NCBI GenBank assembly: GCA_963753955.1
Contig: CAVWEM010000015.1
Location: forward strand, 1 to 64,000
Source: Methylumidiphilus sp963753955
Lineage (GTDB): Bacteria > Pseudomonadota > Gammaproteobacteria > Methylococcales > Methylococcaceae
Direction of reading: 5' to 3'
DNA length: 64,000 bases
Both the position numbers and the translations under genes were made by a program. Below, in pieces: positions 12,093 to 19,083 of this stretch (the first letter of the stretch is position 1; the number at the start of each line of letters is the position of its first letter). The notes under the pieces were generated by a model. That model did not search any database. It had not been told where the DNA came from and saw only the letters and a list, made by a program, of their open reading frames with translations.

Positions 12093-12417
12093 ATTAAGCC
12101 GTTCGTGGTGAGCTTGTCGAACCATGAACGGCTTAATTTTCAACGAGTTGGATTTTTCCATTCACCCTTCGACAAGCTCAGGGCGAACGGAAAAATCCTT
12201 AATTCAACAGCATTGTCTCCCCAACCCCTCTCCCGCAGGGAGAGGGGCTTTCTCCCTTCTCCCTACGGGAGAACGGCGGGGGATGAGGGTGATGGTTCCC
12301 TATGAAATATCAGTTAAGGAACCCTTGAATAAGTTGATGCCGTTCATGGTTCGACAAGCTCACCACGAACGGAATCAACTATTTACCGTTCGTCCTGAGC
12401 CTTGTCGAAGGACTTAA
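12072..12417. repeat. Cluster of interspersed repeats between gmk and ilvA
   Basis: The space between these convergent genes is almost wholly repeats. GTTCGTGGTGAGCTTGTCG units and their complements occur near 12101, 12165, 12344 and 12388. A CTCTCCC...GGGAGAGG palindrome pair lies at about 12220-12297. The same units occur in other bacterial genomes as extragenic palindromes and give spurious peptides such as FDKLRANG and MVRQAHHER. The first bases overlap the end of gmk. No gene is present. Confidence 0.85.
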
Positions 12418-13959
12418 TCAGATATTCTTTAAGCAATCATCCCCGCCGCCCGCGAACAAGCGGTAAGCGGGATTGCCGGTCTCTTCCCGGCAGGCGTAAC
12501 CCAAGTTGTCGAGAAATGCACGGAACGCCTTGCGGTCTTCCTTGGGCACCTGTATGCCCATCAGCACCCGGCCGAAGGCCGCGCCGTGGTTGCGGTAGTG
12601 GAACAGGCTGATGTTCCAGCGCCCGCCTAGCAGCGCGAGGAATTGCAGCAATGCGCCGGGACGTTCCGGGAACTCGAAGCTATAGACATGTTCGTCCAAC
12701 AAGCGCGGCGGATGCCCTCCCACCATATAACGGATATGTTCCACCGCCAGTTCGTTGCCGGTCAGGTCGATCACGGCAAAGCCTTCGCCGCGCAAGGCTT
12801 TGACCAGCGCCTCGCCGTCGCGCCGTCCGTCGCTGGTCTCGACGCCGACAAAGACCGAGGCGTGGGCGGAATCGAAATAGCGGTAGTTGAATTCGGTGAT
12901 GTTGCGTCGGCCCAGGCAGTGGCAGAATTCCAGGAAACTGCCGGGGCGCTCGGGAATGGTTACCGCCAGCAGCAGTTCCTGCCGCTCGCCGACCTGCGCG
13001 CGCTCGGCCACATGGCGCAGGCGGTCGAAGTTGATGTTGGCCCCGCTTTCGATGGCGATGAGGCATTTTCCTGCCAAGCCGTTTTCCACTGCGTATTTTT
13101 TCAAGCCGGCGATGCTCAAGGCACCCGCCGGTTCGGCGATGGAGCGGGTGTCGTCGAAGATGTCCTTGATGGCGGCGCAGATTTCGTCGGTGTCCACCGT
13201 GACCACTTCGTCCACGTAGTGATGGGCGATAGGGAAGGTCTCCTTGCCGATTTGCTTGACGGCGACGCCGTCGGCGAACAGCCCGACTTGCTTCAAGGCC
13301 ACCCGCCGCCCGGCCTTCAGCGCCTTGTTCAGGCAATCGGAATCTTCCGGCTCGACGCCGATCACCTTCACCTCGGGGCGCACAAACTTGACATAGGCGG
13401 CGATGCCGGCAATCAGGCCACCGCCGCCCACCGGCACGAAGAGGGCGTGGATATCCCCGGTATGTTGGCGGAGGATTTCCATGGCGATGGTGCCTTGCCC
13501 GGCGATGACTTCGGGGTCGTCGTAGGGGTGGACGAAAGTCAGCTTTTGCTCGGTGCCTAAGGCCAGAGCATGTTCGTAAGCCTCGTCGTAGGAATCCCCG
13601 TGCAGCACGATTTCTCCGCCCCGGCTGCGCACCGCGTTGACCTTGATGGTCGGCGTCGTGCCGGGCATGACGATCAGGGCGCGGATGCCGAGCTTGGCCG
13701 CGGCCAAGGCCACACCCTGGGCGTGGTTGCCGGCGGAGGCGGTGATGACGCCGCAGCGTTTTTCGGCATCCCCAAGCGAGGCGATCTTGTTGTAAGCCCC
13801 GCGCAGCTTGAAGGAGAACACTGGCTGCAAATCCTCGCGTTTGACATGCACCCGGTTGCCCAAGCGCTTGGACAGCGTGGGGGCAAAATCCAGCGGGGTC
13901 TCCACCGCCACGTCGTAAACGCGGGCGCGCAGGATGCGCTCGATGTATTTGGCGATCAT
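12418..13959 (-). CDS. ilvA: Threonine ammonia-lyase, biosynthetic
   Basis: IlvA deaminates threonine to 2-oxobutanoate, the first step of isoleucine synthesis, using PLP. The PLP-lysine segment FSFKLRGAYNK is near residue 50, the phosphate-binding loop SAGNHAQG near 80, and a glycine-rich VPVGGGGLIAG near 180. The last 180 residues hold two ACT-like regulatory domains (PGSFLEFCH and PGALLQFLALLGG), as in the isoleucine-inhibited biosynthetic form. The start MIAKYIERILRARVYDVA at 13959 fits the family best; an ATG at 13977 is also possible and neither has a clear ribosome site. It is divergent from rpiA. Confidence 0.95.
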   Translation of the reverse strand: MIAKYIERILRARVYDVAVETPLDFAPTLSKRLGNRVHVKREDLQPVFSFKLRGAYNKIASLGDAEKRCGVITASAGNHAQGVALAAAKLGIRALIVMPGTTPTIKVNAVRSRGGEIVLHGDSYDEAYEHALALGTEQKLTFVHPYDDPEVIAGQGTIAMEILRQHTGDIHALFVPVGGGGLIAGIAAYVKFVRPEVKVIGVEPEDSDCLNKALKAGRRVALKQVGLFADGVAVKQIGKETFPIAHHYVDEVVTVDTDEICAAIKDIFDDTRSIAEPAGALSIAGLKKYAVENGLAGKCLIAIESGANINFDRLRHVAERAQVGERQELLLAVTIPERPGSFLEFCHCLGRRNITEFNYRYFDSAHASVFVGVETSDGRRDGEALVKALRGEGFAVIDLTGNELAVEHIRYMVGGHPPRLLDEHVYSFEFPERPGALLQFLALLGGRWNISLFHYRNHGAAFGRVLMGIQVPKEDRKAFRAFLDNLGYACREETGNPAYRLFAGGGDDCLKNI

Positions 13960-14048
13960 GTCATTTTCAAGAGGCATCAAAGGGCATGACAGCCCGGAAT
14001 TGGCAGGGTATTATCCCACGTTCTTAACTTATTAGACGGGACAACACA

Positions 14049-14702
14049 ATGACGCAAGATGAACTTAAGAAAAAAGTCGCCGAAGCCGCGCTGCAATATG
14101 TCAAGGGCGTGTCCGTGCTGGGCGTGGGCACCGGCTCCACGGTGAACCATTTGATCAATCTGCTCGCCGACCACCGTGGCGATCTCGAAGCGGCGGTTTC
14201 CAGTTCGGAAGGCAGCACCGCCCGCCTGAAAAGCGTCGGCATCCCGGTCATCGACCTGAACGAGGCCGGCACCTTGGATGTCTATGTGGACGGTGCCGAC
14301 GAGGTGAACGCGCACTTCCAGATGGTCAAGGGCGGCGGTGGCGCGTTGACGCGGGAGAAGATCATCGGCGCGGCCAGCCGCAAATTCATCTGCATCGCCG
14401 ATGAGAGCAAATATGTCGATGTGCTGGGCAAGTTCCCGCTGCCGGTGGAAGTCATCCCGATGGCGCGTAGCTATGTCGCCCGCGAAATGGTGAAGCTGGG
14501 TGGCCAGCCGGTCTGGCGTGAGGGTTTCATCAGCGACAACGGCGGCCAGATCCTGGATGTCCACAACCTGGAAATCCTCAACCCCGTCGAATTGGAGAAG
14601 ACCATCAACAACATCCCCGGCGTCATCACCGTGGGTATTTTCGCCCTGCGTCCCGCCGACGTGGTGTTGCTGGGTTCGCCGGGCGGTGTTCGGACGCTGT
14701 AG
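14049..14702 (+). CDS. rpiA: Ribose-5-phosphate isomerase A
   Basis: RpiA interconverts ribose 5-phosphate and ribulose 5-phosphate in the pentose phosphate pathway. The substrate loop VGTGSTVNHLI is near residue 25. The catalytic region DVYVDGADEVN is near 81-92 and KGGGGALTREK near 97-107, all as in the family. The length of 217 residues is normal. It stands divergent to ilvA with a 89-nt gap that must hold its promoter. Confidence 0.97.
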   Translation: MTQDELKKKVAEAALQYVKGVSVLGVGTGSTVNHLINLLADHRGDLEAAVSSSEGSTARLKSVGIPVIDLNEAGTLDVYVDGADEVNAHFQMVKGGGGALTREKIIGAASRKFICIADESKYVDVLGKFPLPVEVIPMARSYVAREMVKLGGQPVWREGFISDNGGQILDVHNLEILNPVELEKTINNIPGVITVGIFALRPADVVLLGSPGGVRTL

Positions 14703-14783
14703 AATCCAACCTGGCTGCCGTCCTGGCGTATCCTTTTTCCACCGGGTGCGGCGGCCGTTTTTTCAACACGAGGAGACATGACG

Positions 14784-15044
14784 ATGAGTTTTCATGAAGA
14801 ACTGGAAAAACTGAAAGAAAACCTGATCCAGCAACGCGACGAGCTAAAGGTCAAGGCGGGGCTGGCCAAGCTGGAAGCCAGGGACGAATGGGAGAAGGTC
14901 GAGGAAAATGTCGACCATTTGATGGCCAAGCTTGAGGGCTTCGGCGAGAACGCCGCCGAGGTTTCCGAAGACGCATTGGAGAAAGCGAAACTGGTGGGCG
15001 AGGAAATCAAAGCTGCCTACGAGCGGATCAAAGCGCGTCTATAA
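14784..15044 (+). CDS. Small acidic coiled-coil protein
   Basis: The 86-residue protein is almost entirely heptad-rich helix, with many Glu and Lys and no membrane segment (SFHEELEKLKENLIQQ... and EALEKAKLVGEEIKAAYERI). The ATG at 14784 was preferred over 14778 because AGGAG lies 8 nt before it. A good terminator follows, so it may be its own transcription unit after rpiA. I do not recognise a function. The composition resembles small stress-related or chaperone-like helical proteins, but that is only resemblance. Confidence 0.8.
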   Translation: MSFHEELEKLKENLIQQRDELKVKAGLAKLEARDEWEKVEENVDHLMAKLEGFGENAAEVSEDALEKAKLVGEEIKAAYERIKARL

Positions 15045-15065
15045 TAATCCCGGCAGCGGGGGCGG

Positions 15066-15104
15066 AAAACGCGGGTGGCGCATCTTGCCCCCGCGTTTTT
15101 TTTG
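15066..15104 (+). terminator. Terminator after the coiled-coil gene
   Basis: The arms AAAACGCGGG and CCCGCGTTTT flank a 14-nt loop and run into a stretch of eight T. It is placed 21 nt after the stop of the coiled-coil gene. Confidence 0.8.
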
Positions 15105-15113
15105 CCAAGGAAC

Positions 15114-15305
15114 TCAACAGCAGCGCTTGACCCCGTTCCATTTCCGCTCCAATTCCTGCTTGAAAAACGATTTTCGGCTCAATGGGTCGAAGCCTTCCTG
15201 GACGTGGTGCGAGTGCCAATGGGCGAGATAGCGCTCATAGGCATCATCGCCAGTGACTTCCCGCAGGCCTAGCCAGCATTTTTTGATGAATTGCGCAGGA
15301 CGCAT
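15114..15305 (-). CDS. YbdD/YjiX family protein
   Basis: The 63-residue protein has the family pattern: a short helix, YERYLAHWHSHH with conserved His and Tyr, FDPLSRKSFFKQELERKW, and a C-terminal double cysteine (RCC). YbdD/YjiX proteins usually accompany the CstA/YjiY peptide or pyruvate transporters. The start at 15305 has GAAGGAG at 8-nt spacing, better than the upstream ATG. No cstA-like gene is seen here, so this copy is either an orphan or the transporter lies elsewhere. Confidence 0.85.
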   Translation of the reverse strand: MRPAQFIKKCWLGLREVTGDDAYERYLAHWHSHHVQEGFDPLSRKSFFKQELERKWNGVKRCC

Positions 15306-15340
15306 CGCAGTCACTCCTTCAAACATAGGAAGCACTGAAA

Positions 15341-15423
15341 GCCCTCACCCTAACCCTCTCCCGCAGGGAGAGGGAACTTGTGTAAATATATCTTTGCCCG
15401 GCGCGAGAGGGTTGGGTGAGGGC
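15341..15423. repeat. Interspersed palindromic repeat (CTCTCCC...GGGAGAGG type)
   Basis: The outer arms CCCTCACCCTAACCCTCTC and GAGAGGGTTGGGTGAGGG enclose an inner CTCCCGCAGGGAG hairpin. It is the same family as repeats at about 12220, 20380, 42690 and 43000. It fills the gap between darP and ybdD. Confidence 0.85.
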
Positions 15424-15427
15424 TTGA

Positions 15428-15988
15428 TTAGATTTCTGCTTCATCATATTCGTCCTCCGCCTCCGTGGTCATCAGTTCGCGTAAATATTTGAACAACAGC
15501 CGGGCCGAGCGCGGCGGGGCTTCGGCTTGCTGCTCCTTGCGGGCGTCACGGATCAATTGCCGCAGCTTTTGCCGGTCGGCATCCGGGTGTTCGGCCATCA
15601 GTGCGTTGAGGTCGTGGTCGTCGCCGGTGAGCAGGCGCTCGCGCCAACGTTCGATGACATGCAATTGCCGGGTGTCGCGGGCGGTCTGCTGGGTATGCCG
15701 CTCCAGTTGCCCGCGGATAGCGGGGGCGTCCGTGTCCCGCAACAGTTTGGCGATGAACTTGCGCTGGCGCTTGAACGCGCCATGATGTCTTTCGATGGCC
15801 TGCGCCAGCTTCACCGCCTCTAGCAAGGCGGGGGGTAGATCCAACTTGTCCAGGCGCTCCTTGGGCAGGGCGATGAGTTCCTCGCCCAATTCCTCCAGCG
15901 CGGCACTCTCGCGTTTGATCTCGGATTTGTTAGGGCGGATGGCATAGTGCTGTACGGGTTCTTCGGGCGGGTTGTCGGCGTGGGTCAT
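15428..15988 (-). CDS. darP: Ribosome biogenesis factor DarP (YjgA, DUF615)
   Basis: DarP/YjgA binds pre-50S particles and assists 23S domain V maturation in E. coli. This 186-residue protein has the family segments SEIKRESAALEELGEELIAL, DAPAIRGQLE and a helical, charged C-terminus ending in acidic residues. The ATG at 15988 (MTHADNPPEEP) fits the family; the longer frame upstream overlaps the small membrane-protein gene and is not real. It lies 5 nt after that gene, so the two are probably cotranscribed. Confidence 0.93.
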   Translation of the reverse strand: MTHADNPPEEPVQHYAIRPNKSEIKRESAALEELGEELIALPKERLDKLDLPPALLEAVKLAQAIERHHGAFKRQRKFIAKLLRDTDAPAIRGQLERHTQQTARDTRQLHVIERWRERLLTGDDHDLNALMAEHPDADRQKLRQLIRDARKEQQAEAPPRSARLLFKYLRELMTTEAEDEYDEAEI

Positions 15989-15993
15989 CGGTT

Positions 15994-16182
15994 TCAAGAG
16001 GCAAGGATCAGGAAAAATACGAACAGAACCACCAGCCCAAGGGGGGTCAACACGGCGCTCCAATCCGCTTCGGCCTGCTTGGCGCGTTCGATGGCCACCT
16101 TGATGCCGGGGCTGAACCAAAAAATCACGAGCAGCGCGATCAGGCCGACGAGAATTGTCTCCCAGGCCGAGTGGTTTTCCAC
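15994..16182 (-). CDS. Small two-helix membrane protein
   Basis: The 62-residue protein has two hydrophobic segments, about residues 10-25 (ILVGLIALLVIFWFSPG) and 44-61 (VLTPLGLVVLFVFFLILA), joined by a charged loop. It starts with GTG at 16182, preceded by TAAGGAG at 8-nt spacing, strong support for a real gene. It ends 5 nt before darP. No function is recognised. Confidence 0.8.
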   Translation of the reverse strand: MENHSAWETILVGLIALLVIFWFSPGIKVAIERAKQAEADWSAVLTPLGLVVLFVFFLILAS

Positions 16183-16348
16183 AGGGTTTTCTCCTTACAA
16201 GAGGTGTGTCCAAGGCGCCATACTAACCGATTGTGGCCTGCGTTGTCTTGGGGCGTTCGCAAAGGCGGTAGGGCGGGCTTCAAGCTCGCCAGCACGACAT
16301 CCGCTATTCCGTTAGAATCTCCCAAATACGACCCTCCGAGTGTGCGCA

Positions 16349-16894
16349 ATGGCTAACATCCTTATCATCTACTCCACCACCGACGGCCACACCCTAGAAA
16401 TCTGCCAGAGATTGCGGCAGGTGATCGAACAACAAGGCCAACAGGCTGCGCTGGTTCCCATCACGGAGTCCGGGGAGGTTGACCTGCAAGCTTTCGACAA
16501 GATAGTGCTAGGCGCGAGTATCCGCTATGGCAAACATAGCCCACTGGTGCTTGACTTCATCAAAAAGCATGGGCGGGTTCTCGATGCCAAGCCCAACGCT
16601 TTTTTCTCGGTAAGCGTGGTGGCGCGCAAGCCGGACAAGAACCAGCCGGACACCAATCCCTATTGCAAGAAATTCCTTAGGCAAATTTCCTGGAAACCCA
16701 AACAAATGGCGGTGTTCGCGGGAAAGATCGATTATCCCAGATACAAGCGGTTCGACCGGTTCATGATACGGCTTATCATGTGGATGACCAAAGGGCCGAC
16801 CGACCCCAAGGCGGTTGTCGATTTCACCGATTGGCGACAGGTCGAGGCGTTTGGGCGTTTGCTTGCCGACTTGTGGCCTTTTTCTCATGAATAG
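16349..16894 (+). CDS. hemG: Menaquinone-dependent protoporphyrinogen IX dehydrogenase
   Basis: HemG oxidises protoporphyrinogen IX to protoporphyrin IX with FMN, passing electrons to the quinone pool, the penultimate heme step. The flavodoxin-type FMN loop YSTTDGHTLEIC is at residues 8-19. LGASIRYGKHSP and the long-chain flavodoxin insertion with basic and aromatic residues (PRYKRFDRFMIRLIMWMTKG) are typical of HemG and set it apart from plain flavodoxins. The length of 181 residues is normal. The ATG at 16349 gives the family start MANILIIYSTTDG. Confidence 0.93.
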   Translation: MANILIIYSTTDGHTLEICQRLRQVIEQQGQQAALVPITESGEVDLQAFDKIVLGASIRYGKHSPLVLDFIKKHGRVLDAKPNAFFSVSVVARKPDKNQPDTNPYCKKFLRQISWKPKQMAVFAGKIDYPRYKRFDRFMIRLIMWMTKGPTDPKAVVDFTDWRQVEAFGRLLADLWPFSHE

Positions 16895-16940
16895 ATAGCT
16901 GAATCGGCTGCCGACGGTGTGGCCCCGCGTCGGAAAGGGA

Positions 16941-17348
16941 TTATTGGCTACGCAGGGAAGATAGGAACAAACCCAATCCGCCGATGGATAAAACCAGAAT
17001 CGTGAGCAAATCGAACAGGCTCATGCTGCGCAGGGTGAATTGCAAGCCCGCCAGCACACCGAAGATCAAGGCCGATACCGAGCCCAAAGCCAAGGCCCAG
17101 CCGATGAGATTGCGCGCATTGTAAAAAATCATGCCGATGCCGAAGACGAGCGGAATCAAAATCATGCCGCCTGTGATGGAAGCTGCCCCGCCGAAGGCCG
17201 CGACATGAAACAGGCTGGTGCCCATATTGAATGACTGGCTGACATGGATGGATTGCAATAGCATGTAAAAGCCCGCGCTCATCATCACAAAACCCAGCAC
17301 AAACGAACCGGTGCCACCCGGTGTGCCGCCCGCGCCTTGAATTCTCAT
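16941..17348 (-). CDS. Conserved four-helix membrane protein of unknown function
   Basis: The 135-residue protein has about four hydrophobic helices, near residues 16-33, 47-75, 81-104 and 110-131. The N-terminus is rich in glycine. There are no charged catalytic-looking residues. The start ATG at 17348 follows GGGGG about 6 nt upstream. It lies 90 nt downstream of the broken lipoprotein gene on the same strand. I do not recognise the family. Confidence 0.75.
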   Translation of the reverse strand: MRIQGAGGTPGGTGSFVLGFVMMSAGFYMLLQSIHVSQSFNMGTSLFHVAAFGGAASITGGMILIPLVFGIGMIFYNARNLIGWALALGSVSALIFGVLAGLQFTLRSMSLFDLLTILVLSIGGLGLFLSSLRSQ

Positions 17349-17438
17349 GCCTGACCCCCTTGTTATTCAATTCGGATAGTGATTTTTACATGCCTTGGAC
17401 GTACAGACCATCGCAGGGCTGTCGTCTGTCATCGGGAA

Positions 17439-17971
17439 TCAATGCCAGCCCCCATATTGCTTGGTCGGGTCGCCCTTGAAGCTTTCCGAAGTGGCTGCCC
17501 CGCCGCCGCCTCCACCGCCGCCGGACTTCTTGCGCAACGCAATCGCCGCGCCGGCTGCCTTGGCGAGATTGGCCTCGTTGATGCCGCCTAGGCTCAGGGC
17601 AGTGTCCACGACGATAGTCGAGACAGGGCTGATGTCCTGTTCGGCGGCCAGGGAGCTGGACACCGCCGCTTTCAGTGTCTCGTTGGTGCCATCGGGGTAG
17701 GCATTGAGGATGGCCGGGAAGGCGGTGCCGACGGGCAGCGTCAGTTGGTAACTGTTCGTCCCGCCTTGCAATTCCGTCTTCGCCACCAGCGATCCCTGGC
17801 GTCTTTGGCTTCGATGCGGGCTTTCAGCACTGGCCCGTCGTCATTGCTGACATGGCCAGACAAACGGGTTTGCGTGGCCGTTTGGGAAGACGAAGAAGAC
17901 GGCGCGTTGTTGCCGCAAGCGGCCAACCACAAGCCCGCGCTCAGGCACAAGACGAAAATGCGGATGTTCAT
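17439..17971 (-). pseudogene. Lipoprotein with C-terminal polyglycine, frameshifted
   Basis: The frame from 17971 (GGAG at 8 nt) encodes a lipoprotein signal with lipobox LAAC, a Ser-rich linker, then SGHVSNDDGPVLKARIEAKD, which resembles a carboxypeptidase-regulatory-like beta domain. At about 17790-17801 the frame breaks. The next frame over continues VAKTELQGGTNSYQLTLPVG, the natural rest of such a domain, and runs to 17439. It ends with a run of eight or nine glycines and TKQYGGWH. The total length of 533 nt is one base short of a whole number of codons, so a single deleted base explains it. Restored length is about 177 residues. Function unknown. Confidence 0.75.
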
Positions 17972-17989
17972 GGGTATCTCTCCGGGTTT

Positions 17990-18287
17990 TGTGTAGATTC
18001 ATCGCGCAGATCTTTGCGGGCTGTGCCGGGTGATAGGACTTAGGCGACCCAATCCGGTGGGCCTTGGCTAGGATATGGCGCTCGGTGATTTTACCAGTGT
18101 CGCAAACGACGATCACATCGGGTTGCATCACGTCCACCGCCGACAGCACCCCATCCATCGGGGCGATGAATGGCTGGCAGGTTTTGCCTTTCAGCTTTTC
18201 GCGCAACAGGGCATACAAACCGCCGACGATGTTCTGGCGCATGTTCGTTGGCGCGGGAGACATGTCATAGGCCACGCCGTCTATCAA
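17990..18287 (-). pseudogene. Uma2-family (DUF820) nuclease remnant
   Basis: The minus-strand sequence reads IDGVAYDMSPAPT, RQNIVGGLYALLREKLKGK and VMQPDVIVVCDTGKITER, clear Uma2 (PD-(D/E)XK fold) sequence with the conserved Asp. The usual N-terminal part is absent. After TER the family sequence continues only in another frame (GPPDWVA, then a TAA at 18040-18042, then VLSPGTARKDLRDE), and it is cut off just before the lipoprotein start. The catalytic Glu-x-Lys region is lost. It therefore has truncation, frameshift and a stop: a genuine dead gene. Confidence 0.8.
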
Positions 18288-18290
18288 TTT

Positions 18291-18578
18291 TCAGGCATTG
18301 GCTCTATCTTGTCCCGTTTTCTCCATGGTGTCGCGCAATGCCGCATTGATGAGATCCTGGTATCTTGACCCGCCGGCTTGTTCCTTGAACCAAGCCAAAA
18401 CATCTAGGTCAAGCTCAATGTTGACACGCTGTTTTTTGACCATTTTCTCCTGAACAGCGGCCTGCCATTCCTCACGGGAAACATCCTTCAAGCCAATCCG
18501 CAGCTTGGCGCGGCGCAGGCGTTCCGGGGTGAATTCAGCGGCATCGTCAGAAGAGGGAGAAGAAGTATTCGGTTTCAT
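18291..18578 (-). CDS. brnA: BrnA-family antitoxin
   Basis: BrnA neutralises the BrnT ribonuclease toxin and represses the operon through a ribbon-helix-helix fold. This 95-residue protein has the signature VNIELDLDVLAWFKEQAGGS, then RYQDLINAALRDTM at the C-terminus. The ATG at 18578 overlaps the 3' end of brnT, the normal brnT-brnA arrangement. The frame is intact. Confidence 0.9.
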   Translation of the reverse strand: MKPNTSSPSSDDAAEFTPERLRRAKLRIGLKDVSREEWQAAVQEKMVKKQRVNIELDLDVLAWFKEQAGGSRYQDLINAALRDTMEKTGQDRANA

Positions 18579-18814
18579 GTTTTTCAGCCTCGCGCATGGA
18601 AATAATATGGATTTCATCTTCAGTTGTGTGCAATCACCACCACTTTCAATCCCAGCAAGCCGATGGTATTCCAACGTTGCTCGCCGTAGTCGGTTCGCGC
18701 ATCTTCATCCGTCGCCGTGGGGCCGTTGAAAACTGTCTCCGCGTCGGCAAAATCCAAGCCTTTGTGTTTTTTCTTGTTGGCCTGCCGCTTGGCTTCGTTC
18801 CAAGTGAATTTCAC
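18547..18814 (-). pseudogene. brnT: BrnT-family toxin, frameshifted
   Basis: The N-terminal 60 residues are typical BrnT: KFTWNEAKRQANKKKHKGLDF, FADAETVFNG and DYGEQRWNTIGLLGLKVVVI. The frame then hits TGA at 18620-18622. In another frame the exact BrnT C-terminus continues as TTEDEIHIISMREAEKHE to a stop at 18547-18549. A net one-base insertion (or two-base deletion) near 18631 explains this. The toxin would lose the C-terminal catalytic strand, so the module looks disarmed while brnA stays intact. Confidence 0.83.
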
Positions 18815-18976
18815 GGTTGTTTACTCTTGCCTTGGAAATTCGCCTAGGATGTGCCGACGTAAGGATGCGCATCAATCGAGTCACGCGAATGATGCGCTTC
18901 GTAACTCCAACATCTACGTACTGGGTGGCTATTTCCAGAGTTGCCACCATTTCCTGGTAATTTGCTTTGCAGTTTT

Positions 18977-19083
18977 GTAGGTTGGGTTGCCGTCCCCTCG
19001 GCCAAGCTCAGGACAGGTTTTTTGGCAACCCAACATTTCCCGATATTTGTTGGGTTGCGATAAAGCCGCAACCCGACCTACGC
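18977..19083. repeat. Interspersed repeat with terminal inverted repeats
   Basis: The arms GTAGGTTGGGTTGC (18977-18990) and GCAACCCGACCTAC (19068-19081) match in 13 of 14 positions when inverted. Inner parts also contain GGCAACCCAACA and TGTTGGGTTGC in opposed orientation. It is about 105 bp long and non-coding, abutting the stop of the large flavoprotein gene; it may form its transcription-ending hairpins. The rest of 18815-18976 shows nothing I can name. Confidence 0.75.

Noticed and set aside
12105..12417. Small genes encoding peptides such as MVRQAHHER and FDKLRANG
   Set aside because: These are well-known translations of interspersed repeats, with no conserved protein family.
12643..13560. 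Long open frame of 305 residues opposite ilvA
   Set aside because: It is antisense to a clear ilvA with conserved motifs; in high-GC DNA the opposite strand often lacks stops.
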